Assembly (NCBI GenBank): GCA_032622095.1 | Contig: CP136062.1 | Coordinates: forward strand, 7,440,001 to 7,504,000 | Reading direction: 5' to 3' | Origin: Siphonodentalium dalli | Taxonomy: Eukaryota > Mollusca > Scaphopoda > Gadilida > Siphonodentaliidae | Length of the DNA: 64,000 nucleotides | In this document: positions 10,961-20,795 of the stretch, piece by piece | Layout: each line of letters opens with the position of its first letter | Numbering within the stretch: the stretch's first letter is position 1 | Translations under genes and position numbers: made by a program | The notes under the pieces: model-generated | Seen by the model: only the letters and a program-made list of their open reading frames with translations | Databases searched by the model: none | What the model was told of the DNA's origin: nothing

Positions 10961-12329
10961 GACTAAGTCGGTGCGACCGGGCTTTGTACTGAACGTTTCT
11001 GCATTTGTATAAAGTAGATTCATCACTTCTTCTTGTTGTTCGATAGTCAGCGTATCAGCCATAGCTACTTCTTCCAAATTAATCTCTTCAGTAGAACCAA
11101 GATAGTGTGGGAATTCAGCTCCATTAGCTTGGGTAAATACAACAAATGTCTGAGGGTACCACTTTTTGAGAAGGTTTGCATGGACGACTCTAAGTGGATT
11201 TCTGGAACCAGGAACATTTATTTCGAAATTCCTTGAGTTCAGCTTCTTGATAACTTCGTAAGGTCCTTTCCATTGGACTTGTAGGCAGTTTCCTTTTACA
11301 GCATCACGTAGGTAAGCTTTATCTCCTTTCTCTAGGTTTACAGCTCTAGTACCTTTGTCATAATAAGAACTCTGTGATTTCTGAGCATCCTTTCGGTTGT
11401 CTTGAGCCAGTTCGGTCATTTCTTCAAGTCTGTTTCTCGTGTCGATAACTTGTTTTGCTAATATCTTCGACTGGTCTGGCGCAACTGTCCAGCCCTCTTT
11501 CAAGACATCTAAGGGCCCTATTACTTTCCACCCATAGAGCAATTCAAACTGAGCAAATCCAGTTGACTTCTGTGGTACCTCGCGGTAGGCAAATAAAAGA
11601 TAAGGCAGGCACTCGTCCCAATCTTTAGCATTCTTGTTGACGACTCCTCTCGGCATACTTTTCAATGTTCCGTTAAATTTGTCGACGAGACCATCGGTTT
11701 GAGGGTGGTATGGAATAGTCCTTATGCGCTTAATCCCAAGCAGCATATAACGTTGTTGGAGAAGGTCACTCATGAAGTTCGTCCCGTGGTCGCTCAACAT
11801 TTCTTCTGGTACACCAACTCTTGACTGCTTCTGGCAAACTATTAGCGTAGTCACAGATAACAAGTGCATATTTGTTCGAGGGAGTGGGCCGATCACGTCC
11901 ATGGCAATCCGGCGAAATGGTTGTTCAATTATGGGCATCGGTGCAACTGGAGCTTTGGAGTGTTTAGGCTTAGGCAAAGCTCTTTGGCAGGCTTCACAAC
12001 TTCTCGCATACTCTGTAACATCTTTAAAAATTACCGGCCAGTAGAAACGATCCAATATCCGATCCTTAGTTGTGTTAACTCCAATGTGTCCGCAAGGGGT
12101 TTACATGAGCTGTATCCATCACCAGTCTTCTCATGGGCCTTGGGACTACAAGCTGTTCAACCTGGCAAGCAAGCGTTAATGCCTCGCTTCCTCTTTGGAC
12201 GCCACCTCCTGTGCAGAAGTTCCTCTCTGTAGAATAATTCAATGTGTCCACCATAAATGCTAGCTTCGGAAGTCGCCAAGTTGTGACAATTTTGCAAACT
12301 AGTATCTTCCTTCTGTTCTCTGACCACAT
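10925..12329 (-). pseudogene. Integrase with zinc-binding and GPY/F regions, broken
   Basis: The HHCC region is split: AHVNPL lies in the frame 12329-12075, and DRFYWP plus RSCEACQ lie in the frame beginning 12055, with a base missing near 12100. The catalytic core shows AMDVIGPLP (first Asp) and EMLSDHGTNF (second Asp). The usual Glu is Asp (LVDKFNGTLK). Text around 11820-11870 reads as a neighbouring core segment (ALVICDYANSLPEAV) in another frame. About 30 residues before RVGVPEE are missing. The C-terminal GPY/F motif is QWKGPYEVIKKL. The same frame then runs into the RT N-terminus (TKPGRTDLVTHHMI). Confidence 0.88.
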
Positions 12330-12613
12330 ATTAAGGTGTGTATCCTGCTACTTCTGTCTGTCTATTATGTCTGTCTTCATCTATTGTATCTTTCTCTGGA
12401 GTCAAATTATTGCTCTCCTCCAATGAGTTTTCAATATCAGCTGCTGTCAGTTTCATTTATTTCTTCTTGCTCTAACTCCTTATTTATTTCTTCATCAGTA
12501 CTCATCGGTATTGCTTCAGCTTTCGAACTTGAGTTTTCATTTTTCTCTTCCAACTGTGTTATATTAAGTTCTTCAGTCACTGCTTCTACTTTTCTTCTCG
12601 ACTTATTCTCCTC

Positions 12614-12925
12614 TTATTTCTTTTTATTCTGCTCCTGGTGTCTGGTTAGCACAGGTAGATTTACCATAGGCTTGATGCATAGGCCTGGATCTGCGCAGGC
12701 ATCCAACCCAAGCAACACTGCGACCGGCAACCAGGGTACAACTGCCACTTCGATAGTCTTCTCAATCAAGCCAACCTCTAAGTATACACCAGCCGCCGGG
12801 TGTTCCATTACATCTCCGTGCAGACAAATAACCTCTAACTTCTTCTCTTTCCACTTAACTTGACCTTGAAGAACGTCCTCTCTTATAACGGTCTGTGAAC
12901 ACCCTGTGTCCCATAAAATTTCCAT
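12614..12925 (-). pseudogene. Aspartic protease domain
   Basis: The frame opens with ILWDTGCSQTVI, the D-T-G active site, and later has VAVLLGLD, the hydrophobic-hydrophobic-Gly motif of retropepsins. The length of about 100 residues suits a monomer of the dimeric enzyme. An acidic, Glu-rich linker lies between it and the integrase (about 12330-12600). Confidence 0.88.
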
Positions 12926-13032
12926 CTTCTGTCCATTAATCTTCCCCTCGAGCAGGTACTTGTTTGTCTCAGGATGGTTGTCACTTACATTACTGAAGAT
13001 GCCTCAACTTTGGTGTAACCATGACGGTCTGA

Positions 13033-13074
13033 ACAAGAGGCTGATAGATGACCTTTACGACCACAGGAATAACA
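13033..13074 (-). pseudogene. Nucleocapsid CCHC zinc knuckle
   Basis: The minus strand encodes CYSCGRKGHLSASC, a perfect C-x2-C-x4-H-x4-C. It lies just past the end of the capsid frame but in a different frame, so a frameshift separates it from the rest of gag. Confidence 0.9.
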
Positions 13075-13079
13075 GCATC

Positions 13080-13953
13080 TTATTTCCAGCTGGTTTCGTT
13101 GGTTGAAGTTTCTGTTATCTGTTTTATTTGTAGGGCCTCTTGGCGGTGGCTGATAACCTTTGCCTTTGTTTGACTTCTGGTAACCAACAGCAGCATTTCC
13201 TTGGTTAAAATTCTGGTAACCAGTGGGTGTACTACAGGGTATCTATCTGTTTCCCTTTCTCTCTCTCGAGCAATCATGTAGTCATCTGCCATTTCGCCCA
13301 TTTGATTAACATCAGATGGTTTTCTCTCCTTTAACCAAACTTCTAATTCTTCAGGAACAGTCTTTAGGGATTGCTCCATAATTAGTAGCTCATATCCTGT
13401 TTTAGCTTCTTCTATAGCCAACACCGCCTATGGTGGTTGAATCCATTTGAAGAAAAGTCTTTCGAGCCGTCCGGCAAAAACTTTAACACTCTCGTGTGGT
13501 TCTTTTCTTTCTTTCCTGAATTTCAGTCGGTATGTGTCAGTTGTTATGTGATAGGCACTAAGTACAGCATATTTCACTTTCTTGTATACCACTGCTTCAT
13601 CAGCTGGAATTGACGTATACACCTCCTGCGCTCTTCCAGTCAGAAGGGGTGCTAGCTGTATCGCCCATATTTCTTCCTTCCATTTCTGTTGTGAAGCGAC
13701 TCTCTCAAATAAGGACAGGAAATTATCAACACCATCAATCTCGTTCATCGGACGTAGTGTAGGCAATGGCACCTTCGGCACGACCACTTCTGGTGCTGCT
13801 ACATTTCTACTAGTCCCCATCTGCTCTAATGCTCTCATCAACCTCTCTTCGCGGAGTTGACCCTGTTTCATTTCCTGTCTGTGATTCTCCTGCTGTAGCT
13901 TCATACTGTCTTTCATCTCCTTCAAAAGATCAGTTAATAGTTAATGCATCCAT
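13080..13953 (-). pseudogene. gag: gag of the retroelement, broken
   Basis: A likely start ATG (13953-13951) is followed by a frame break near 13940. The main frame then runs 13925-13428 and contains FLSLFERVASQQKWKEEIWA and LAPLLTGRAQEVYTSIPADE, a SCAN-like capsid region typical of gypsy/Gmr1 gag. An in-frame TAG at 13430-13428 interrupts it, and the same frame continues to 13080 with EEAKTGYELLIMEQ and MADDYMIAR. The role is to form the particle. A TAG in the middle of capsid is more likely decay than programmed readthrough. Confidence 0.8.
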
Positions 13954-14812
13954 TTTCACTGTTGTGCTTCTGGTAGCTTTCATAGACCGATTTCTCGATT
14001 AGAGTTACCCAAAATACTCGTCAAACCCAAAATTCCAACTAAAATTGAAAGTGAAGTTCCCGTTTTAGCAACTGTACCAAGTAAGCCACCAAACCCAAAT
14101 CGAACACACCCGTTTTGGACAGGGTAATGGGAATAAGTAATTGGAGTCAAGTACCAAGCAATTTTTTTTATAAATACGGTCTCTACGAATTCCGATATTA
14201 ATAAAAATTGCAACCAATTGACAATCTTAGAAAGCACGACCGCGTTTCCAAACACTTATCAACCGAAACCACAATGTTTCGGTTCTTACGAGCACAGTGA
14301 CCAAAACTAACACGATCAAGACGCATGGACCGGTTCCCGATCAGAACCACGTTGTCCGAATGGGAATCATTTCTCGAGCCTCGGGTTAAATTAACTCTTT
14401 AGTCATCAATGAATAAACTTATTATTCAACATAAAAATGTCTGCTTGTCTTCGTTCGATTCATAACTCCCCTCTGTCCTCCCGGGCACTTCCTGTGCCCA
14501 TCAGGTCAAGGTCACTGTCCTCTTATTAAGAATATCTCACAACCTCCAAAATCAATAATAGACAATTCCGATGTACAGTTATATTTCTGATAAAAGCACA
14601 AAATGTATACGTATCGAAACAACGTATTTTGCTATCATGATATGTTTAAACTGTATGAAGCTAGGAGAACTTGTTAATTACGACCAGTGTATAAAATGTC
14701 TTCTCGGTGAACAAATATAACAACACAGTACAAATTTATAATAATATTCATTGCCAATACTATCTCCGATGCACAAGTTATACATTTCCGTAATATTTCC
14801 GTGCAAGTCACA

Positions 14813-16072
14813 ATGGGTAAGTGATGAATTCTACATCTGAACCTAGCCATATAGTTTTAAATACTTTACACGAAAAGCGTCATGATTATTTGTGTTTCTT
14901 CATGCATGCGCTAAACATTGCACTTTTCGTTTACTTCCAGATGACTGGAGAAACACCGACTACGCACAGCTGTGTTATTTTACGGAAAGACGAGGCATGG
15001 CCAACCTCAAACAGATCACGACACAGTTGGGACTGTTCATCGCACTGTATTTCATTGTGATAGTCCTTCTCGTCAACAATCAAACATCGGTATCAGTAAA
15101 GTACAACAAAACAATACATTCCTCCGTGCTTTACTTTGAAATAACAAGCAATAGATCTTCGTTCCCAGTATTGCCAAGGGAAACAAAGCAATACTCCCTC
15201 GACTACGATACAATGATTCACCCACAAGGGGTCTGCCAAGGACGACACGCTCCATATTTGTTAATTTTAGTTGCATCACTTCCGGGCAACAGACGCTTCC
15301 GGGACGTTACAAGAAACACATGGGGAAGTGTTGTAAATACAGGACATTGCGGGAAAAATTAGAAATAGTATTTTTGTTCGGTAGAATCAACGACACAAAA
15401 GAACAACGAGCTCTGGAACAAGAATCCATAGAAAATGGAGATGTACTACATGTTGACTATACAGATTCATATTTGAATTTAACAATAAAAGTGCTAACAG
15501 GATTCAGATGGATGTCACGTGACTGTCACCTCGCTCAATATGTGATGAAAATCGACGAGGACACTTTCATCAATGTCCAAATGCTTTTGCATTTCATGAG
15601 GACAACAGATATTACCAAAAGTATTTTCGGATCTGTTCAAACACACAGTCTTGTAGAACGTAGTGGGAAGTTCACGGTTGATCACAATGTTTATCCTATG
15701 TGTCGTTATCCGCCCTACTGTTCTGGAAACCTCTATGTTATGCCTGCTGGTCTTGCGAAATCTATTCTGTTCCTATCGGAACATGTGCCGTATGTGGGTA
15801 TGGAAGACGCATACATAACTGGGATTCTAGCAGAAATGTTGAATGTGAGTCACAAGTCAATCGCTGATAACTTGTATGATCAAAGGGGACCACCGGATCA
15901 GTGTGATTTTTCGCGGAACCTCAAAATGTACGGACAACAGATTTTTGCCGAACTGTCGCATGGGATATGGCGGACCTTAAAAGACCCCTCACTATGTGCT
16001 AATGGGGTAATGTCTTTTTTCAGAAGGTTCTTTTATAGAATATATGACAGATTGATGGTGATATATAACTAG
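14813..16072 (+). CDS. Beta-1,3-galactosyltransferase-like (GT31), one intron, one frameshift
   Basis: GT31 enzymes are Golgi type II membrane proteins that add beta-1,3-linked Gal or GlcNAc from UDP-sugars to glycans. The likely start is CACAATGG at 14813. Four coding bases precede a perfect GTAAGT donor at 14817, and a 124-bp intron ends ttacttccag at 14940. Joining is in frame and gives a cytosolic tail of about 30 residues, then the membrane anchor LGLFIALYFIVIVLLV. Family motifs follow in order: RNTWG, IVFLFG, DSYLNLTIK, the metal-binding KIDEDTF (DxD type), YPPYCSGNLYV and EDAYITG. Stop at 16070-16072. One flaw is present: after RNTWGS the frame meets TAG at 15360-15362, while the rest continues from LREKLEIVFLFG in another frame. 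One missing base between about 15333 and 15358 would give roughly 378 residues, normal for the family. All other motifs are intact, so the break is either very recent or an error in this sequence. The exact acceptor sugar cannot be assigned. Confidence 0.85.
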
Positions 16073-17257
16073 TTCAGCTGTCAGTAATACAAATATTTTA
16101 TTACACAATGATTGACTGTTGGTGTGGCATAAACACCAAAAAGCATCGGCGTGTGAAGGGTGTTAACTTTATCGCACTCGTTTTTATGTCTCAAATTATA
16201 ACTCGAGTTTGACGCCGCTCCTTAACAAATTTCACCACAAAAACGTCCTAGGATAACTTTCACCACATTCACACCTCTGTGTGGCTCGGTCAATATACAC
16301 ATGCAATTTACAAGATTATTTCGAGTACAGCCCAATTTCTATGAAACATGCTTTCATCCTATTAAGATTCTAGTTCATACATGTAAAATAGTAAAATCGG
16401 AAAACAGACACGTATGATATTTTTTTCCTTTGACCATTTCTTGGACCCACCACCCCTCGACCCTATGTTATTTCCGTTTTACCAAACATTTTTGACACCT
16501 ACTCCCTATAAACGTGAAATAAAGTTGGTTTCCTATCAACTACCAGTTATAGCTTGGGGCATGTAATTAGCTAAGTTGGACATGTAATTAGCTAAGTTGG
16601 ACATGACAGTAATTGATTATACAATGGGTTCATGATTTTGTTGGTGGTAGTAATTAAAGCTAACATATACGGGGTCTAGTAGAAACATATTGAGTGCTAG
16701 AGTGTTCCATGTCTACCATTGGCCAATGATATACCGTTGTAGTATCACGTGATTATAACATTTCATGATTTCCCCGCTATAATGATCCTTCTTCAGATTT
16801 TCCATATTCAACGGGGGTATCGGTATCTATTAGCGCCCATCGGAGCCGTTATCAACGAACAAATTCCTCCACGTATATAATACCACACAATCATAAAGTT
16901 TACATCCCGTGGTTTCTGCCACATTATCATTGTCAACCTCAATCGTGTCCTTTCCACTTTCCTAAAATTATCGTAGTATATTCGTAACGGCGACAATGAC
17001 GGCATAATCACATACAAAATTCCTCCCTTCATCATTTCCTAATAACAATACGTATAGCTTGGCACAAAGTACAATATTCTTGCTTCATACCCTCTTTTTT
17101 TCAATCTCGTTGTCCCCAAAATAACAAATTCACACACACTTTCTAAGTTTCACAAACTAAAACACCGGACTTCGTGTCGCGTCTCGTCATACGTAAGTCA
17201 ACACGCATAAAGAGCAATCGGTCATTTTTAATTTATTCTCTCGCATCACCACGTCCA
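16073..17257. other. Intergenic downstream of galactosyltransferase
   Basis: No gene seen. A 22-bp direct repeat (catgtaattagctaagttgga) occurs twice at about 16560-16605. AATAAA near 16517 is a possible poly(A) signal for the upstream gene, giving a 3' UTR of roughly 450 bp. Confidence 0.4.
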
Positions 17258-17274
17258 TACAAACGTATTCCCTG

Positions 17275-17612
17275 ATCGCTTCTCGGCCTTTTGGCTAAGA
17301 TCAAAGTGTAGTATCTGTTCCGCGCTGGCCGTGAGCAGGGTCGCTAAGCTTTGATCGAGCCCTTACGGTGTGATACGTCCCCCACAGGTGGTTTTTCCCA
17401 CCTAAAGGGACTTCCACTGTTTGGGTTCGCAGCCTGGGGCCGACAAGCGGACCTGACTGACTGACCGACTTTCGCTGCAAAGCGGGGACTGACCCCGAGG
17501 GGCACTTTGACCATGCTCGTAAGGGTGTGTACCTCTTAAAGGGGTACTCAGCCGACAAGACTGGTCCGTAATAGCTCCGGGCTGTTTAAAAAAACAAACA
17601 AACAAACAAACA
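17275..17612 (+). mobile_element. U2-headed retroposon, unit 1
   Basis: The head reads aagatcaaagtgtagtatct. The body ends at gctccgggctgttt and is followed by (CAAA)n. It is preceded by ccatacaaacgtattccctg at 17255-17274, which looks like the original target sequence. Confidence 0.85.
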
Positions 17613-17625
17613 AACGTATTCCCTG

Positions 17626-17960
17626 ATCGCTTCTCGGCCTTTTGGCTAATATCAAAGTATAGTATCTGTTCCGCGCTGGCCGTGAGCAGGGTCGCTATGC
17701 TTTGATCGAGCCCTTACGGTGTGATACGTCCCCCACAGGTGGTTTTTGCCACCCGAAGGGACTTCCACTGTTTGGGTTCGCAGCCTGGGGCCGACAAGCG
17801 GACCTGACTGACTGACGGACTTCCGCTGCAAAGCGGGGACTGACCCCGACAGGCAATTTGACCATCTCGTAAGGGTGGGTCACCTCTTTCGGTGTGCTCC
17901 AGCCGATATGAGTGGTCCGCAATAGCCCCGGGTTTAATAAAAAAAAAAAAAAAAAAAAAA
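17626..17960 (+). mobile_element. U2-headed retroposon, unit 2
   Basis: The head has TAATATCAAAG in place of TAAGATCAAAG, and the tail is a pure A-run of about 25. The longer flank 'ccatacaaacgtattccctg' follows it, as before unit 1. Confidence 0.85.
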
Positions 17961-17981
17961 ACCATACAAACGTATTCCCTG

Positions 17982-18314
17982 ATCGCTTCTCGGCCTTTTG
18001 GCTAAGATCAAAGTATAGTATCTGTTCCGCGCTGGCCGTGAGCAGGGTCGCTATGCTTTGATCGAGCCCTTACGGTGTGATACGTCCCCCACAGGTGGTT
18101 TTTCCCACCCGAAGGGACTTCCACTGTTTGGGTTCGCAGCCTGGGGCCGACAAGCGGACCTGACTGACTGACCGACTTTCGCTGCAAAGCGGGGACTGAC
18201 CTCGAGGGGCACTTTGACCATGCTCGTAAGGGTGTTTACCTCTGACGGGTGCTCAGCCGACAAGACTGGTCCGTAATAGCTCCGGGCTGTTTAAAACAAA
18301 AACAAAAAAACAAA
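17982..18314 (+). mobile_element. U2-headed retroposon, unit 3
   Basis: Full-length unit with an AAAACAAAAAC-type tail, preceded by the 20-bp flank also found before unit 1. Confidence 0.85.
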
Positions 18315-18325
18315 CGTATTCCCTG

Positions 18326-18653
18326 ATCGCTTCTCGGCCTTTTGGCTAAGATCAAAGTGTAGTATCTGTTCCGCGCTGGCCGTTAGCAGGTCGCTATGCT
18401 TTGATCGAACCCTTACGGTGTGATACGTCCCCCAAAGGTTGTTTTTCCCACCCGAAGGGACTTCCACTGTTTGGGTTCGCAGCCTGTGGCCGACAAGCGG
18501 ACCTGACTGACTGACCGACTGTCCGCTGCAATGCGGGGACTGACCCCGAGGGGCATTTTGACCATGCTCGAAAGGGTGTGTACCTCTGACGGGGTGCTCA
18601 GCCGAGTAGACTGGTCCGTAAAAGCTCCGGGTTACTTTAAAAAAAAAAAAAAA
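18326..18653 (+). mobile_element. U2-headed retroposon, unit 4
   Basis: Full-length and more diverged, for example gccgttagcaggtcgc and ccaaaggttg. It ends in poly-A. Shared variants with unit 5 (gactgtccgctgcaatgcgg) show the two are closest relatives. Confidence 0.85.
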
Positions 18654-18664
18654 CGTATTCCCTG

Positions 18665-18922
18665 ATCGCTTCTCGGCCTTTTGGCTAAGATCAAAGTGTA
18701 GTATCTGTTCCGCGCTGGCCGCGACCAGGGTCGCTATGCTTTGATCGAGCCCTTATGGTGTGATACGTCCCCCAAAGGTGGTTTTTCCCACCCGAAGGGA
18801 CTTCCACTGTTTGCGTTCGCAGCCTGTGGCCGACAAGCGGACCTGACTGACTGACCGACTGTCCGCTGCAATGCGGGACTGACCCCGAGGGGCATTTTGA
18901 CCATGCTCGTAAGGGTGTGTAC
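18665..18922 (+). mobile_element. U2-headed retroposon, unit 5, truncated
   Basis: It follows unit 4 closely, then breaks off within aagggtgtgtac. The next 16 bp lead into the inverted-repeat element at 18939. The A-tail and the final flank are missing. Confidence 0.85.
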
Positions 18923-18938
18923 ATCTTTCTTTATACTT

Positions 18939-19163
18939 CCTGTCACTAATTCGCGGACATATTGGATCCACCAGGTCCGGTTCCATGGTTTCATAGATTC
19001 ATCCAGCACCGGTTCCGTGGTTTTAGTGCTACATGTCAAATTTTGGAGCAGCATTTCAATATATGGAGCTTTTGAATTATACATTACTTCCATATATGGA
19101 AAGCTAAGTAAAACCACGGAACCGCACCTGGTGGATCCAATATGGCCGCGAGTTAGTGACAGG
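18939..19163. mobile_element. 225-bp inverted-repeat element (MITE-like)
   Basis: The ends CCTGTCACTAATTCGCGG and its inverted partner (ccgcgagttagtgacagg) continue into arms containing ATTGGATCCACCAGGT and CGGTTCCGTGGTTTTA. The right part of the left arm is partly duplicated (cggttccatggttt, cggttccgtggttt). No clear target duplication is visible. Confidence 0.75.
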
Positions 19164-19316
19164 ACATATTGTTGTGTGTGTTCGGGGGAGGGTTTATGTG
19201 GACATGCATGCCCACGTTCAGATGAGAAGGCATTGTGACCGTACATATATGATAAGTCTTGTACCAGCCAGACGATACGATAGCTGTATATCCGATCATA
19301 TGAATAGGTTTCATTG

Positions 19317-19445
19317 TACTCGAGTGGAATTATATAATATTGGAATTATTATTCCAAGAATAAATTTGCAATAATTTAATAATAATGAAATTTTGTATTT
19401 CCAAGGCTGTCCAACACTTTATATAAGAGACACATCCCAGGATGA
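19317..19445 (+). repeat. Dispersed repeat, second copy at the window's right edge
   Basis: It matches 63872-64000 in the same orientation at high identity, sharing CTCGAGTGGAATTATATAAT and ATAAGAGACACATCCCAGGA. The second copy runs off the window, so its full extent is unknown. Confidence 0.85.
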
Positions 19446-20011
19446 TAACATACGAATTGTAATAGCAGATGACTATTAGGGGGAATATACAATAACAATA
19501 ATAATTCTGAGCTCAGGTGAAAACTGCAGCCGAAAACGCCTCACGAACTCAGCCACTGCATTTTTACCATATTAAAGGATGATCACAGTATATTTTAGCG
19601 CAACCAGATAGACACTTTCGATTCGTATAATTTTGAACAAGTTAGGAGAGACTAGCATCAGCAGCAACAACAACCTATACCATTTTATACCATAATTGCC
19701 TGTTCTATTGTGTGTATAACACCCATTTTGTAAACTTCATCTTTACACCCAACTGTGGATAAACAGCTTCCTACTGTGGGTATAAATTTCTACTGTGGGT
19801 GTAAATTTTCAAACGTAATTGCATGTGTTAAACGTTTATACCCATAGTAGAACTACATCGTAGTTAGCAAAATAGTTCCTATGTCACATTGATTTAAAAT
19901 TGTAAGTTGTCATGATGTAAATTAAATATGAGGAAAATTGCTTGCATTTCAATCAAATGTAGCATTGTAGCTTGCCTGTGTTATATAAACTAGGAAACAT
20001 AATTATGAATG
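19446..20011. other. AT-rich intergenic
   Basis: No gene seen. Short repeated 'actgtgggtrtaaa' motifs occur near 19745-19810, with an inverted relative near 19835-19855. Confidence 0.4.
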
Positions 20012-20795
20012 GTAATAGCAACCACAACGCGCCGCGAGCGCGTTGTTGCTTTTCAAGTTTAGGCGTGAATGACGTCATTAATTTTTACAATACCATGAAA
20101 CAGCATTTCGACGCGATGAAAATCCGGACAAGAAAAATGGGTTAAAAATCACGTGACTTCCGCTTCGCTTTCGCATAGAATCATGGGAACAATAATATCC
20201 CAAAAAGAAACGGTGTCACAGAATCGGAAGTGGACCAACGGGATGGTTATAAAATTAACAACTTTAGTTTTTCTGAACAATTCCTACGTGATTTTGGCCT
20301 ATAGATTAGTTTCGTTTGACCAATTTCGTTGGTTAGCTGAATAAAATCAGCGAAGACGTCATGACATGGTCCATGACGTCATTTGCGTCATTTGGTGTTG
20401 TGGGCTAGAATCCCGAAAAAATTGGTCTCGGCAGGAAACACTGATTTCACATCAGTATACTAGACTTGGTTGCATTTATAACCATTTTCGCAAAAGATAT
20501 ATGCGAAAATAGCACAAGCAAACGTGCCTGCTTCAGAATCAAATTACCACAGTTGAATAGCCAAGGATGTACCCTTTCCAACAATGTATAGCACGACATC
20601 GTGTGTTGCGCCGATGTTTACTTATGGTGTTTTGTAATAACGATCGCGCCTTAGCTGCGTGTGATTTTCCTCCGGTCAAATTGCTTAGCGAAAAATCCCC
20701 CTAATAGGCGGACAACATATTCAATAAGTTCCCGTCTCGCAACGATTTGGCCTCACAGACATATCAGCGGCTTATCAATTCCTTCGAGATAAATG
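20012..20795 (-). mobile_element. Mobile element C, copy 1, abutting the 93-bp satellite
   Basis: Reading inverted, this matches 58280-59945 over several blocks: TTGTCCGCCTATTAGGGGGA, TTTCGCATATATCTTTTGCG, and GACGTCATTCACGCCTAAAC. A third partial copy is at 40200-40385. At its left end is a GC-rich hairpin (CAACGCGC/GCGCGTTG). No coding region is visible. The 93-bp satellite starts immediately at the other end. Confidence 0.78.

Larger units (their letters stand above)
10656..13960 (-). mobile_element. Decayed Ty3/gypsy retroelement, integrase before RT
   Basis: Read on the minus strand, the order is gag, CCHC knuckle, protease, integrase, then the start of reverse transcriptase. Standard Ty3/gypsy elements have RT and RNase H before integrase. 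The order here matches the Gmr1-like group, first seen in cod and then in other deuterostomes. The sequence itself is gypsy-type. The copy stops inside RT at about 10656, right after FDLVR, so the YxDD box, RNase H and 3' LTR are missing. Frame breaks are present in every region. A 5' LTR may occupy about 13970-14545, but without the partner LTR this cannot be confirmed. Confidence 0.85.
17258..18922 (+). mobile_element. Tandem array of five U2-snRNA-headed retroposons
   Basis: Units start at 17275, 17626, 17982, 18326 and 18665, so the period is 339-356 bp. Each begins ATCGCTTCTCGGCCTTTTGG and continues through GTAGTATCTGTTCC, matching the first 46 or so bases of U2 snRNA, including the branch-point-pairing segment, with one extra A. 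The remaining body of about 270 bp is not U2. It contains GGGTTCGCAGCCTG and gacctgactgactgacc. The first four units end in an A-rich tail (poly-A or CAAA repeats), and all five are preceded by (A)CGTATTCCCTG. The last unit is cut at about 18922. Head, unrelated body and A-tail fit an snRNA-headed SINE. Each unit differs by point changes. Confidence 0.85.

Noticed and set aside
13970-14545. 5' LTR of the retroelement
   Set aside because: Position and composition are suitable, but without a 3' LTR or a clear primer-binding site the boundaries cannot be supported, so it is only mentioned.
17278-18700. A tandem array of functional U2 snRNA genes
   Set aside because: Homology to U2 ends after about 46 nt. 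The Sm site and 3' stem-loops of U2 are absent, the units carry A-tails, and I see no external promoter elements upstream.
17301-19246. Minus-strand open frames across the U2-headed units
   Set aside because: They occur at the same place in every repeat and run antisense to the retroposon.
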